Source of the DNA: Capillimicrobium parvum
GTDB taxonomy: Bacteria > Actinomycetota > Thermoleophilia > Solirubrobacterales > Solirubrobacteraceae
Reading direction: 5' to 3'
DNA: 64,000 bases
NCBI RefSeq assembly: GCF_021172045.1
Contig: NZ_CP087164.1
Coordinates: 5,084,001 to 5,148,000, forward strand
Shown piece after piece: positions 1 through 9,203 of this stretch (positions within the stretch are counted from its first letter, which is position 1; every line of letters starts with the position of its first letter). The notes beneath the pieces were generated by a model, which saw nothing but the letters and a program-made list of their open reading frames with translations, searched no databases and had not been told where the DNA came from. A program made the position numbers and the translations under genes.

Positions 1-1
1 C

Positions 2-211
2 CGTCCGGATTTCACCTACGAGGATGAGATGGTCGTGGTGTTCGTCGACGGACCACTCCACGACTCCGACCACATCGCCGCCAAGGATGCGACGGCCCGG
101 GAGAACCTCGCTGACCTCGGATACACGGTGCTCGCCTTCCGCTACGACGAGCAGGACGGATGGGGCACGATCCTCGACGCCAACCCGAGCACCTTCGGGC
201 GCAAGAACTGA
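2..211 (+). CDS. 3' end of a nuclease-tailed defence protein (partial, probably DUF1998/helicase-type)
   Basis: Only the last 69 codons are in the window; the gene starts before base 1. The visible tail reads RPDFTYEDE, then VVVFVDGPLHD, then LGYTVLAFRYDEQDGW and ends in STFGRKN. This layout (PDF, hydrophobic strand ending in DG-x-x-HD, later strand and a basic end) resembles the restriction-endonuclease-like tail found on some large DEAD/DEAH or DUF1998 proteins of DISARM-type loci. That assignment is from memory of the family and cannot be confirmed from a fragment. Its TGA shares one base with the ATG of the next gene (TGATG), so the two are translationally coupled and surely one operon. 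It could instead be a stand-alone Vsr-like or DUF559-like nuclease. Confidence 0.55.
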   Translation, partial: RPDFTYEDEMVVVFVDGPLHDSDHIAAKDATARENLADLGYTVLAFRYDEQDGWGTILDANPSTFGRKN

Positions 212-3066
212 TGAGCGTTGACACCACTTCCGCGTTTCAGGTCGGCTCGCTCGTCCGGGCCCGCGGACGCGAATGGGTCGTCCTGCCCGAGTCCGAAGAC
301 GACCTGCTGATCCTCCGGCCGCTCGGCGCCACCGACGAGGAGATCGCCGGGATCCTCCCGGCCCTGGAGACCATCGAGCCGGCCAGCTTCCCGCCACCAG
401 ACCCCGAGGTCGTCGGGGACGCCCGCAGCGCTCGGATGCTCCGCGATGCCCTGAAGCTCGGCTTCCGCTCCTCGTCGGGACCGTTTCGCAGCTTTGGCCG
501 CCTCGCCGTCGAGCCTCGCCCCTACCAACTGGTGCCACTCCTGATGGCGCTCAAGCAGGACCCGGTCCGCCTGCTCATCGCCGACGACGTCGGCATCGGC
601 AAGACCATCGAAGCGGCCCTGATCGCCCGCGAACTCCTCGATCGCGGTGACGTCCAGCGGCTCTGCGTCCTGTGCCCGCCCCATCTCGCCGAGCAATGGC
701 AGCAGGAACTCCGGTCGAAGTTCCACCTGTCACCCGAGCTTGTGCTGCCCTCGACGGCGAGGCGGCTGGAGCGAGGGCTCAAGCTCAACGAGTCCCTGTT
801 TGAGGCGTACCCGCAGGTGATCGTCTCGACCGACTACATCAAGAGCGACCGCCACCGCGAGGACTTCGTCCGCGCCTGTCCAGAGCTTGTGATCGTCGAC
901 GAGGCGCACACGTTCGCATTCGGTGCGCGCAGCGCAGGCCGCCACCAGCGCCATGAGCTCCTACGGCGCCTCGCTGCGGACCCCGACCGGCACCTCGTGC
1001 TCGTGACCGCGACGCCCCACAGCGGCAAGGAGGATGCCTTTCGCTCGCTGCTCGGCATCCTCGACGAGGAACTTGGCCAGCTGCCAGAGGACCTCTCGGG
1101 GGCCGAGCGTGAGGCCGATCGACGCAAGGTCGCCGATCATCTGGTCCAACGGCGCCGCGCTGACATCCGCGAGTACCTCGTCGACACGCCGTTCCCCGAC
1201 CGACTCTCGCGAGACCACACCTACGAACTCACCCCCGAGTTCAAGAGGCTCTTCGACGACGCCCTTCACTGGGCGCGCGAGGCGATCCAGGACGAGTCCG
1301 GCGACAAACGCCGCCAGCGCGTGCGCTGGTGGTCCGCGCTCGCGCTGCTGCGAGCCATCGGGTCTAGCCCGGCCGCGGCGGCCGCCACACTGCGCAACCG
1401 CGCCGACAACATTGCCGCGGCCACCGTGGAGGAGGCCGATGAGCTAGGGCGCCGCTCCGTACTGGACGAATCAGGCGACGAGGACGCTGAGAGCCTCGAC
1501 ACGACGCCGGGCGTGCTTGCCGCCGGCGAGCCCGACGAAGCCGGAGACGTCGGCGAGCGCCTGCACCCCGATCGTCGCCGACTGCTCGATCTGGCCCGCG
1601 CCGCCGAGGCACTGCAAGCCGATCGGGACCCCAAGCTGGCCGAGGCCACGAAGCTCGTCAAGAAGCTCGTCGCGGACGGCTTCGCACCGATCATCTTCTG
1701 CCGGTTTATCGACACCGCCGAGTACTTGGCCGAGCACCTTCGTCCGGCGCTGGGGCGCAACGTCGAAGTCATGGCCGTCACCGGCCGTCTGGCACCCGCG
1801 GAACGCGAGCAGCGCATCGAGAAACTCAGCCAGCACGAGAAGCGGGTCCTCGTGGCAACCGACTGCCTGAGCGAAGGCATCAACTTGCAGGACCCGTTCG
1901 ACGCGGTCGTGCACTACGACCTCGCCTGGAACCCCACGCGCCACGAGCAGCGAGAAGGCCGCGTTGACCGCTATGGCCAGACCGCGCCCGAAGTCCGGGT
2001 CATCACGTTCTACGGCTCCAACAGTCCTGTCGACGGAGCGGTCATCAAGGTGCTGCTTGAGAAGCATCGAACGATCCGCGACAGCCTTGGTATCTCGGTT
2101 CCCGTTCCGGTCGACTCGGCGAAGGTGGGGGAGGCCATCCTCGAAGACCTCATCCTGCGCGGTCGCGACGACGAGTCGATCTTTGAGCAGCTCACGCTGA
2201 TCGACACCGTCGCCGAGGAGCGCCGGCGCGAGTTTCACGAGGACTGGGATTCGGCCATGGAACGCGAGCGCCGCTCCCGGACCATGTTCGCCCAGCGCAC
2301 GATCAAGGTCGACGAGGTGCAGCGCGAGCTCGAAGCGGTGCAGACCGCGATCGGGTCGGGCGTCGAGGTGCAGCGGTTCGTCACTGACGCCATCCGCGCC
2401 AACGGCGGCATCGTCGTCGAGCACGCGGGGGGCCGGCTGGAGGCGCAGCTCGACGAGGTACCTCGTGGACTGCGTGACATGATCGGCTCCGCAGCCGTAA
2501 AGGACCGTTTCGAGATCGCTCGGTCCGGAGCTCTGCTGCTGGACCGGACCCATCCGATCGTCGACGCGATCGCCGCTCACACGCTGGACACTGCGCTCGA
2601 CCCTCATGTCCCCGGCATCGCCGCGCGCTGCGGTGTGATGCGAACGGACGCAGTTGAGCGCCGGACCACGCTGCTGCTTCTGCGGCTCCGCATCCACCTC
2701 TCGACGAAGTCGCGAACCGGCACGCGCGAGCTCCTGGCGGAGGACAGCCGAGTACTCGCCTACACGGGCTCCCCGGACGCACCGCAGTGGTTGGACGACG
2801 CTGCTGCTGACGGGCTCCTGCTCGCGAAGCCAACTACGAATGTCCCGCCCGACCAGCAGCGCCAGTTCGCGGCCAACGCGGTCGCGGCGCTCAGTGGGCT
2901 CCAGCCAGAGCTCAACCGCATTGCCGAAGAGCAGGCGGCGGAGACCCTCGCCACACATCGCCGCGTCCGCGACAGCGCCAGGGCGCTCGGGACCCCGAGT
3001 GCGAGGGCACAGACGCCGGTGGACGTGCTCGGCCTCTACGTCTTCGTCCCCGAGGCGCGTGACTGA
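211..3066 (+). CDS. drmD: SNF2-family helicase, DISARM DrmD-like
   Basis: 951 residues. Superfamily 2 ATPase with two RecA lobes: Walker A DDVGIGKT (Lys about 131), DEAH box about 230-233, a VTATPHSG motif III, and a C-terminal helicase lobe with ATDCLSEGINLQD (about 549) and QREGRVDRYGQ (about 581). About 370 residues follow with no recognisable fold. Length and architecture match the SNF2-like DrmD of class 1 DISARM, and the next gene is the matching large adenine methylase, which is why DISARM is preferred over a generic SNF2 protein such as RapA. The ATG at 211 overlaps the upstream stop and is preferred to the in-frame ATG at 160 inside the upstream gene. Expected role: DNA translocation during restriction of unmodified phage DNA. 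Confidence 0.8.
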   Translation: MSVDTTSAFQVGSLVRARGREWVVLPESEDDLLILRPLGATDEEIAGILPALETIEPASFPPPDPEVVGDARSARMLRDALKLGFRSSSGPFRSFGRLAVEPRPYQLVPLLMALKQDPVRLLIADDVGIGKTIEAALIARELLDRGDVQRLCVLCPPHLAEQWQQELRSKFHLSPELVLPSTARRLERGLKLNESLFEAYPQVIVSTDYIKSDRHREDFVRACPELVIVDEAHTFAFGARSAGRHQRHELLRRLAADPDRHLVLVTATPHSGKEDAFRSLLGILDEELGQLPEDLSGAEREADRRKVADHLVQRRRADIREYLVDTPFPDRLSRDHTYELTPEFKRLFDDALHWAREAIQDESGDKRRQRVRWWSALALLRAIGSSPAAAAATLRNRADNIAAATVEEADELGRRSVLDESGDEDAESLDTTPGVLAAGEPDEAGDVGERLHPDRRRLLDLARAAEALQADRDPKLAEATKLVKKLVADGFAPIIFCRFIDTAEYLAEHLRPALGRNVEVMAVTGRLAPAEREQRIEKLSQHEKRVLVATDCLSEGINLQDPFDAVVHYDLAWNPTRHEQREGRVDRYGQTAPEVRVITFYGSNSPVDGAVIKVLLEKHRTIRDSLGISVPVPVDSAKVGEAILEDLILRGRDDESIFEQLTLIDTVAEERRREFHEDWDSAMERERRSRTMFAQRTIKVDEVQRELEAVQTAIGSGVEVQRFVTDAIRANGGIVVEHAGGRLEAQLDEVPRGLRDMIGSAAVKDRFEIARSGALLLDRTHPIVDAIAAHTLDTALDPHVPGIAARCGVMRTDAVERRTTLLLLRLRIHLSTKSRTGTRELLAEDSRVLAYTGSPDAPQWLDDAAADGLLLAKPTTNVPPDQQRQFAANAVAALSGLQPELNRIAEEQAAETLATHRRVRDSARALGTPSARAQTPVDVLGLYVFVPEARD

Positions 3067-6000
3067 TGCGGCTCCGTTCGAAGGACCTCTTTCAGACGAT
3101 TCGGACCGAGGGTGGTCTGCTGCCGGCGGATCTGCTGCAGCGCGTCGCCGACGGCGACTCTCAGCTCGACGGTCTCGGCACGTCGACGTATCACCTCGCA
3201 CCCAACGAGCGCCTCAACGAACGCATCACGGGTTCGTGGAACCGGCTGCGCGGCGCATGGAGCGCGTTCAGCGCCGAGCGGGAAAAGCTCGCGGACTCGG
3301 AGACCGGCGCGCGCATCACCCGCGAGCACTGGCAGCACGTCCTGTTCGACGAACTCGGCTACGGCCGACTCGTCCAAGAGCGCGGTGTCCAGGTTGAAGA
3401 CAAGCTCTATCCGGTCTTCTCGCACTGGCACCACAGCCCGATCCACCTCGTCGGCTGCAACACGCCGCTGGATCGCCGCTCGGCCGGGGTTCAAGGGGCT
3501 GCGACGCAGAGCCCGCACAGCCTCATTCAGGAACTCCTCAATCGCTCAGAATCGCGCCTCTGGGGCTTCGTCACGAACGGGCTCCTGCTCCGCGTGCTGC
3601 GCGACAATGTGACGCTCACGCGGCAGGCGTACGTCGAGTTCGACCTCGAAGCGATGTTCGACAGCGAGGCCTACGCGGACTTCGCCGTGCTTTGGCTCGT
3701 CTGCCATCAATCCCGCGTCGAGGCCGACCCACCAACGGACTGCTGGCTGGAGCGATGGACGCAAGCGGCCGCGCATGACGGCACGCGCGCCCTCGAAACC
3801 CTCCGCGATGGTGTCGAGAACGCGATCCAAGCCCTCGGCAGCGGCTTTCTCGCGCGCGCCGACAACGCGGCTCTCCGGAGCGCCCTGCGCGACGGACAGC
3901 TGAGCCCAGAGGACTACTACCGGGCTCTCCTGCGACTTGTGTATCGCTTGCTGTTCCTCTTCGTCGCCGAGGATCGTCAGGTGCTGCTGGTCGGCGACGA
4001 CAGCCAAGCACGCGCGCGCTACGACGCTCATTACTCAACGGCCCGTCTGCGCCGGCTGGCGGGACGTCGGCGGGGCGGCCTTCATCCGGACCTGTATGAG
4101 CAGCTCAAGCTCGTAATGGGTTACTTGCACGAGGACGGCTGCAAAGCACTGGGCCTGCCCGCGCTCGGCAGCTCACTGTGGGATCCGACCTCCGTGGGGC
4201 CGCTCGCCGAGGCCCGCCTTTCGAACGAGTACCTGCTTGACGCGCTGCGCGAACTGGCGTACGTCGAGGAGGGGCAGGTGCTGCGTGCGGTGGACTTCCG
4301 CAATCTCGGGCCGGAGGAGCTCGGCTCGGTGTACGAGTCGCTTCTCGATCTCCAAGCTGAGTTCGATGTCGGCAGCGGAGCCTTCGCTCTACTAGCTGCT
4401 CCCGGCAGCGAGCGCCAGACCACTGACGCGCACTACACGCCGCAGGGACTCATCGCGCTCCTGCTCGACTCGACCCTTGACCCTGTGCTCGATGCCGCTG
4501 AGCAAAGCGACGACCCCGAGACGGCGCTTCTGCAACTCAAAGTCTGCGACCCCGCCTGCGGATCGGGCCATTTCCTGATTGCCGCTGCTCACCGCATCTC
4601 AAAACGCCTGGCGGCCGCACGGGCCGGCGAATCTGAACCCAGCCCCTCACTCCTTCGCGAGGCGCTGCGAGACGTCATCTCGCGCTGCGTCTACGGCGTC
4701 GACGTCAACCCAATGGCGATCGAGCTGTGCAAGGTCTCGCTGTGGTTGGAGGCGATGGTCCCAGGAAGACCGCTGACCTTCCTCGACGCCCACCTGCGAG
4801 CCGGCAACAGCCTCCTCGGGACGACGCCGGGTCTTGTCGACGACGGAGTCCCCGACTCTGCTTACAAGGCGCTCCTGGGTGACGACAAGGACGTGACGAA
4901 GTCCATCAGGACGCAGAACGCCGCGGAGCGCAGGGGTCAGCTGACGATGGCAGATGCTGTCTCGGCCCAGATCGAGGAGCTCGCAGACGCTGCGATGGCT
5001 CTCGACAGTGTGGCCGATGCGTCGCTGCATGAGGTACGTGAGCACGAACAGGTGTTTCGCCGCTTGGAGGCTTCGGACGTTGCACAGCAACTGCGGTCTT
5101 CGGCCGATGGCTGGACATGCGCGTTCCTCGCACCGAAGGACCAGGGCTCACAGCGAGTCACGACCGGAATGGTACGTCGTCTCGGGGCCGGCGTTGCGAC
5201 CGCAGACGAGCACTCAGCGGTACAGGATGTGGCGTCCGCGTTCCGACCCTTCCACTGGGCGGTCGAGTTCCCGAGCGTATTCGTCGCCAATGGCGGGTTC
5301 GACGCCATCGTCGGGAACCCGCCATGGGGTCGAGTCAAGCTCCAAGATAAGCGCTTCTTCGCAGTGCCCGCCCCGGAGATCGCCGCAGCCGCGAACAAGT
5401 CAAAGCGCGAGAAGCTGATAACGGAGCTATCCGAGACTGACCCGGAGCTCCTCAGTAGATACCGCAAAGAGCTTCGCCGGTACGAAGCGTTGAGCCACTT
5501 CTTCCACCGCAGCGGCGTGTACCCGCTCACAGGGGTCGGGGACGTCAACACTTACGCCCTCTTCGCAGAGCTAGCTAGCTCAATTGTCCGCGAGGGTGGT
5601 CGGTTTGGAATGGTGCTCCAGGGCGGCATCGTGACCGACGACACGACGAAAGCGTTCTTCTCGCACCTCGTCGATGCGCAACGGCTCGCGTCGGTGTACG
5701 GATTCGAGAACGAGGAGAAGCTCTTTCCCGCGGTCCACAATCAGACGAAGTTCTGCGTGCTGTCTGCCGCCTCGCGTGGCGAAGGGCCGGAGGAGTTCGA
5801 GTTGTCGTTCTTCAATCGGCAACCCGCGACAGCGCGCGACCCCGATCGTCTCTTCCGGTTGACTGCCGAAGATGTCGCCGCGATCAACCCCAACACGCGC
5901 ACCTGTCCCGTCTTCCGGTCCGCCAAGGACGCTGAGGTGATTCGCGCACTTCATCGCCGCTTTCCGATCCTCGTCACCGACGGGCCCCCCGAGCGCAACC

Positions 6001-6950
6001 CGTGGGGCGTGAGGTTTCAATCGATGTTCCACATGGCGAATGACTCAGGGCTCTTTCGTACCGAGGATGACCTCGACGAGTTGGGCGCTCACCGGGACGG
6101 CGAGGTCTGGACGCGCGACGAGCAGCGGTTTGTCCCGTTGTTGGAGGGCAAGATGGCCTGGCTTTGGAATCCGCGCTTCGGAACGTACGAAGGGCAGACG
6201 CAAGCTCAGGCCAATAAGGGCGTCCTTCCGCCTTCTACGGTCGAGCAACTGACGGATCCTGACTACGTCAACCGTCCGCGCTACTGGGTTGAAGAACGCC
6301 TTGTTCGCGCCGCATGGAAAGGCGAGAGCGACTGGGCGCTCGCATGGCGGGATCTCGGTCCATCGGAAAGGACGTTCATCGTCTCAGCCGTGCCGGTATG
6401 GGGCGCGGGCCACACGTTTCCGCTCATGCACATTCCGGCAGCACATTCCGGGCTGGCCCCGTGCCTCCTCGCGGCGCTGTCCTCTCTGGTGGTGGATTAC
6501 GCCGCGCGGGGTCGGACTGCGACGGGCCGGATGGTGATGTTTGTGGTGAAGCACTTCCCGGTCCCGGAACCGCAGGAATTCGCACAGACTGCTCCCTGGG
6601 ACAGGTCCCTGACGCTGCGCGAATGGGTGAACCCTCGCGCCCTGGAGCTCATCTTTACGACTGGAGTGCTGAGGCCTCTGGCGCGCGACGCAGGGCACCA
6701 GGGGCAGCCGTTTGGGTGGGATGTAAGGCGCCGCCGCCACCTCCAAGCCGAGCTTGACGCCGCGTTCTTCCTTCTCGCCGGGTTGTCGCGAGAGCAGACC
6801 GAGCATGTGCTCGCGTCCTTCCGCGTGCTTGGCGAGAACGAGGAAAAGCTGCACGACGAATTCCTCACCCGGCGCCTGGTCTTGGAGAGCTACGACGCGC
6901 TCGCGTCGGCGTCGGCGACGTCTCGACCGCCTGAGCCGGCAGCAGCTTGA
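3066..6950 (+). CDS. drmMI: Eco57I-like N6-adenine DNA methylase, DISARM DrmMI-like
   Basis: 1294 residues. A long alpha-helical N-terminal part (about 1-470) precedes the methyltransferase core: SAM-binding motif [11 protein letters not shown] at about 495 and catalytic motif IV NPPWG at about 751, the order used by gamma-type N6-adenine methylases. The C-terminal third probably holds the target recognition region. There is no obvious nuclease motif, so this looks like a self-marking methylase rather than a fused type IIG enzyme. ATG shares one base with the preceding stop. In class 1 DISARM the methylase of this size sits beside DrmD, as here. Codon use is less GC-biased than in the chromosomal flank (for example around 5570-5590), consistent with acquisition. 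A BREX PglX or other Eco57I-type enzyme is the main alternative. Confidence 0.82.
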   Translation: MRLRSKDLFQTIRTEGGLLPADLLQRVADGDSQLDGLGTSTYHLAPNERLNERITGSWNRLRGAWSAFSAEREKLADSETGARITREHWQHVLFDELGYGRLVQERGVQVEDKLYPVFSHWHHSPIHLVGCNTPLDRRSAGVQGAATQSPHSLIQELLNRSESRLWGFVTNGLLLRVLRDNVTLTRQAYVEFDLEAMFDSEAYADFAVLWLVCHQSRVEADPPTDCWLERWTQAAAHDGTRALETLRDGVENAIQALGSGFLARADNAALRSALRDGQLSPEDYYRALLRLVYRLLFLFVAEDRQVLLVGDDSQARARYDAHYSTARLRRLAGRRRGGLHPDLYEQLKLVMGYLHEDGCKALGLPALGSSLWDPTSVGPLAEARLSNEYLLDALRELAYVEEGQVLRAVDFRNLGPEELGSVYESLLDLQAEFDVGSGAFALLAAPGSERQTTDAHYTPQGLIALLLDSTLDPVLDAAEQSDDPETALLQLKVCDPACGSGHFLIAAAHRISKRLAAARAGESEPSPSLLREALRDVISRCVYGVDVNPMAIELCKVSLWLEAMVPGRPLTFLDAHLRAGNSLLGTTPGLVDDGVPDSAYKALLGDDKDVTKSIRTQNAAERRGQLTMADAVSAQIEELADAAMALDSVADASLHEVREHEQVFRRLEASDVAQQLRSSADGWTCAFLAPKDQGSQRVTTGMVRRLGAGVATADEHSAVQDVASAFRPFHWAVEFPSVFVANGGFDAIVGNPPWGRVKLQDKRFFAVPAPEIAAAANKSKREKLITELSETDPELLSRYRKELRRYEALSHFFHRSGVYPLTGVGDVNTYALFAELASSIVREGGRFGMVLQGGIVTDDTTKAFFSHLVDAQRLASVYGFENEEKLFPAVHNQTKFCVLSAASRGEGPEEFELSFFNRQPATARDPDRLFRLTAEDVAAINPNTRTCPVFRSAKDAEVIRALHRRFPILVTDGPPERNPWGVRFQSMFHMANDSGLFRTEDDLDELGAHRDGEVWTRDEQRFVPLLEGKMAWLWNPRFGTYEGQTQAQANKGVLPPSTVEQLTDPDYVNRPRYWVEERLVRAAWKGESDWALAWRDLGPSERTFIVSAVPVWGAGHTFPLMHIPAAHSGLAPCLLAALSSLVVDYAARGRTATGRMVMFVVKHFPVPEPQEFAQTAPWDRSLTLREWVNPRALELIFTTGVLRPLARDAGHQGQPFGWDVRRRRHLQAELDAAFFLLAGLSREQTEHVLASFRVLGENEEKLHDEFLTRRLVLESYDALASASATSRPPEPAAA

Positions 6951-9127
6951 GCGTCCTCTTGGCCAAGCGGGCGCTGCCTCGCTCGCTCGATGAGCCGCCT
7001 GCCTCGGTCGTCGAGGCGTTGGCGCAGCTACCTCTCGGGTTCGGGCAGCAGTCGCTGGAGGCACCGGCCGTCTCGCTGAACCTCAAAAAGCTGGAGAAGC
7101 CGACAGGTGCCTGGCGCCTGCGTGTCGGCGATTGGCGGGCCGTCTTCTTCCCGTCGGGAGAGGACTTCCTCGTCGCCGCCATTGGGCCGCGGAAGGACAT
7201 CTACGAACGGCTCGATCGGATGCGCCTCGCCCGCAAGGGCGGGGGCGTCACGGTCATCGAGTCCGCGGCTCCGCTCGTCGCCGACGAGGGCGCCCGGGCG
7301 CGCGCGGCGCGGACCGAGCGTGCAAAGGCCCCCAAGCCGAGCGGCCAGAACAACTTCAGCCCGTTCGAGGATCGAATGCTGCTTGCCATCGAGGGCGTCG
7401 ACGACGACGTCCTTGCGTTCCTGCGGTCACTGCCCCAGAGCGTGGACGTCGCCGAGGTGCTCGCGGAGCGACTGGGCGACGTGGACTTGGCCTTCCTGCT
7501 CGCTGATCTGTGGGAGCGACCGCAGCATCATTTCGACACCTTCGCTGCCGGTCGGGTGCCGTCTGTGGCGGAACTGGAGATCGAGGAACAGGAGCTCCAG
7601 AGCCGGCTCGCCGCGGCGGCTACAGAGACCGAAGTCGTGGCGACGACCACAGCCGGTCAGATCCGCAAGCTCCTCGACCGCTCGATCGAGGACTGGATGG
7701 TCTATCTCCACCCTTCTCAGCGGGGCATCGCGAACGCAACGTTCACAGGGCCAGCGCGGGTGCGAGGCGGTCCGGGTACCGGTAAGACCGTCGTTGCCTT
7801 GCATCGGGCGCGCGTGCTCGCGCGCCGCCGCGTCCAAGACCCCGACCGGGTGTTGCTCACCACGTTCCTCAGGACACTTCCGAAAGTGTGGGGCTCGCTG
7901 ATGGAGCTTCTCGACCCGGAAGCGCTGCGGCGGCTGGACATCCGGAATGTCGACATGCTCGCTCGAAGCATCGTCGCCTCGGCGCATTCGCAGGTCGACA
8001 TCCTCGATGACAGCCGGCGCCGAAGGATCGTCGCGCCACTCATCAAGCGTCACGGGCTCGCCCACCGAATCGGCGAGAACGAGCAGCTGCTGCTCGACGA
8101 GTTCGACGCCTTCCTGGCAGGGCGCGGCATCGACGAACTCGACCCGTACTTCGCGCTTCGGCGACGGGGTGGCGGGAGCCCGCTCGGTCGTGCGGACCGG
8201 GAGAAGGTCTTCGCGGCCTACGAGGAGTACCGCGCACGGCTCGCCAAGGACGGTTCGTTTGACTGGGCGCACCTGCGGGCGGAGGCACTGCGGCTAGCAG
8301 AGGCGGGCGCCGGCCCGAGATTCGACGGTGTCATCATCGACGAGGCGCAGGACCTGAGCGCTGTCGGCATGCGCCTGCTGCTCGCCCTGGACAAGAGTGA
8401 CAACCACCGCCATTTCCTCATCGTGGGCGACGGGCAGCAGTCGATCTACCCGGGCGGATTCTCGCTTCGGGAACTCGGCATCGACATCGTCGGCCGTTCT
8501 CGCGTGCTGACGGCGAACTGGCGCAACACGTGGTCGGTGTGGACGGCTGCCAAGGCGGTGATTGAGGGCCAGGAGTTCGATGACCTCGATGAGGACGTCG
8601 GGCTCCGACCGACGGGCGAAGAGCCAGAGCCGCTGAAGGTCGGAGAGCCCGCTGAGCTCCACGTTCTCCGGAACCCGGGCGAGGAGCTGGAGCTCCTCGG
8701 TGCGCTGGTGGCCGAACGACTCGACTCTGGCGTCGACCCCGGCGACGTCGCGGTGCTTGTCGACGTGAACCGAAAGGCCGACGAGGCACTACGCGCGCTC
8801 GACCGCGCCGGCATCGCGGGGCACCCGCTCGATCGCTACGAAGGCGAGCATGCGGAGGGCGTGCTGGTCGGCACCTTCAACCGCGCGAAGGGTTTGGAGT
8901 TCAAGGAAGTCTTCATCCCGGGAATGGCGGTATCCGAATGGCCCTCCCGCTGGTTCGTGCCGCCAGGGCTCGACAACGAGCAGCGGATGGAGCGCATCGC
9001 GCTGCAGCTGCGCACGCTCTTCGTCGGCATGAGCCGCGCGCGTGATCGGCTCGTGCTCCTAGCGGGTGGTCCTCCCCACGAATGGCTCGATGCTGCTGCC
9101 TGGGCTATGGACGTCCGGGAGTACTGA
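6947..9127 (+). CDS. UvrD-type helicase with RelE/ParE-like N-terminal domain
   Basis: 726 residues from a TTG start that overlaps the previous stop (TTGA). Residues about 1-90 resemble a RelE/ParE toxin fold: GAWRLRVGDWRAVF followed by a strand and IGPRKDIYERL, the usual core and C-terminal end of that family. A charged linker leads to a superfamily 1 helicase: Walker A GGPGTGKT (about 275-282), DEAQDLS (about 464), GDGQQSIYPGG, FNRAKGLEF and LFVGMSRARDRLVLL. It lacks the long 1B/2B lobes of full UvrD/Rep, being about the size of small UvrD-like defence helicases. The toxin-like part may act as an RNA or DNA interaction module, or as a toxin held in check by the helicase; neither can be told from sequence. 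If TTG is not used, the next TTG at 6959 would shorten it by four residues. Confidence 0.78.
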   Translation: MSVLLAKRALPRSLDEPPASVVEALAQLPLGFGQQSLEAPAVSLNLKKLEKPTGAWRLRVGDWRAVFFPSGEDFLVAAIGPRKDIYERLDRMRLARKGGGVTVIESAAPLVADEGARARAARTERAKAPKPSGQNNFSPFEDRMLLAIEGVDDDVLAFLRSLPQSVDVAEVLAERLGDVDLAFLLADLWERPQHHFDTFAAGRVPSVAELEIEEQELQSRLAAAATETEVVATTTAGQIRKLLDRSIEDWMVYLHPSQRGIANATFTGPARVRGGPGTGKTVVALHRARVLARRRVQDPDRVLLTTFLRTLPKVWGSLMELLDPEALRRLDIRNVDMLARSIVASAHSQVDILDDSRRRRIVAPLIKRHGLAHRIGENEQLLLDEFDAFLAGRGIDELDPYFALRRRGGGSPLGRADREKVFAAYEEYRARLAKDGSFDWAHLRAEALRLAEAGAGPRFDGVIIDEAQDLSAVGMRLLLALDKSDNHRHFLIVGDGQQSIYPGGFSLRELGIDIVGRSRVLTANWRNTWSVWTAAKAVIEGQEFDDLDEDVGLRPTGEEPEPLKVGEPAELHVLRNPGEELELLGALVAERLDSGVDPGDVAVLVDVNRKADEALRALDRAGIAGHPLDRYEGEHAEGVLVGTFNRAKGLEFKEVFIPGMAVSEWPSRWFVPPGLDNEQRMERIALQLRTLFVGMSRARDRLVLLAGGPPHEWLDAAAWAMDVREY

Positions 9128-9203
9128 CTCCCGGACACGCTGGATCACGGTGTATTGTCAGACCCCAGGTCCGGTCGGCCACTGTGCGAGAAGTGAGGAG
9201 TTC

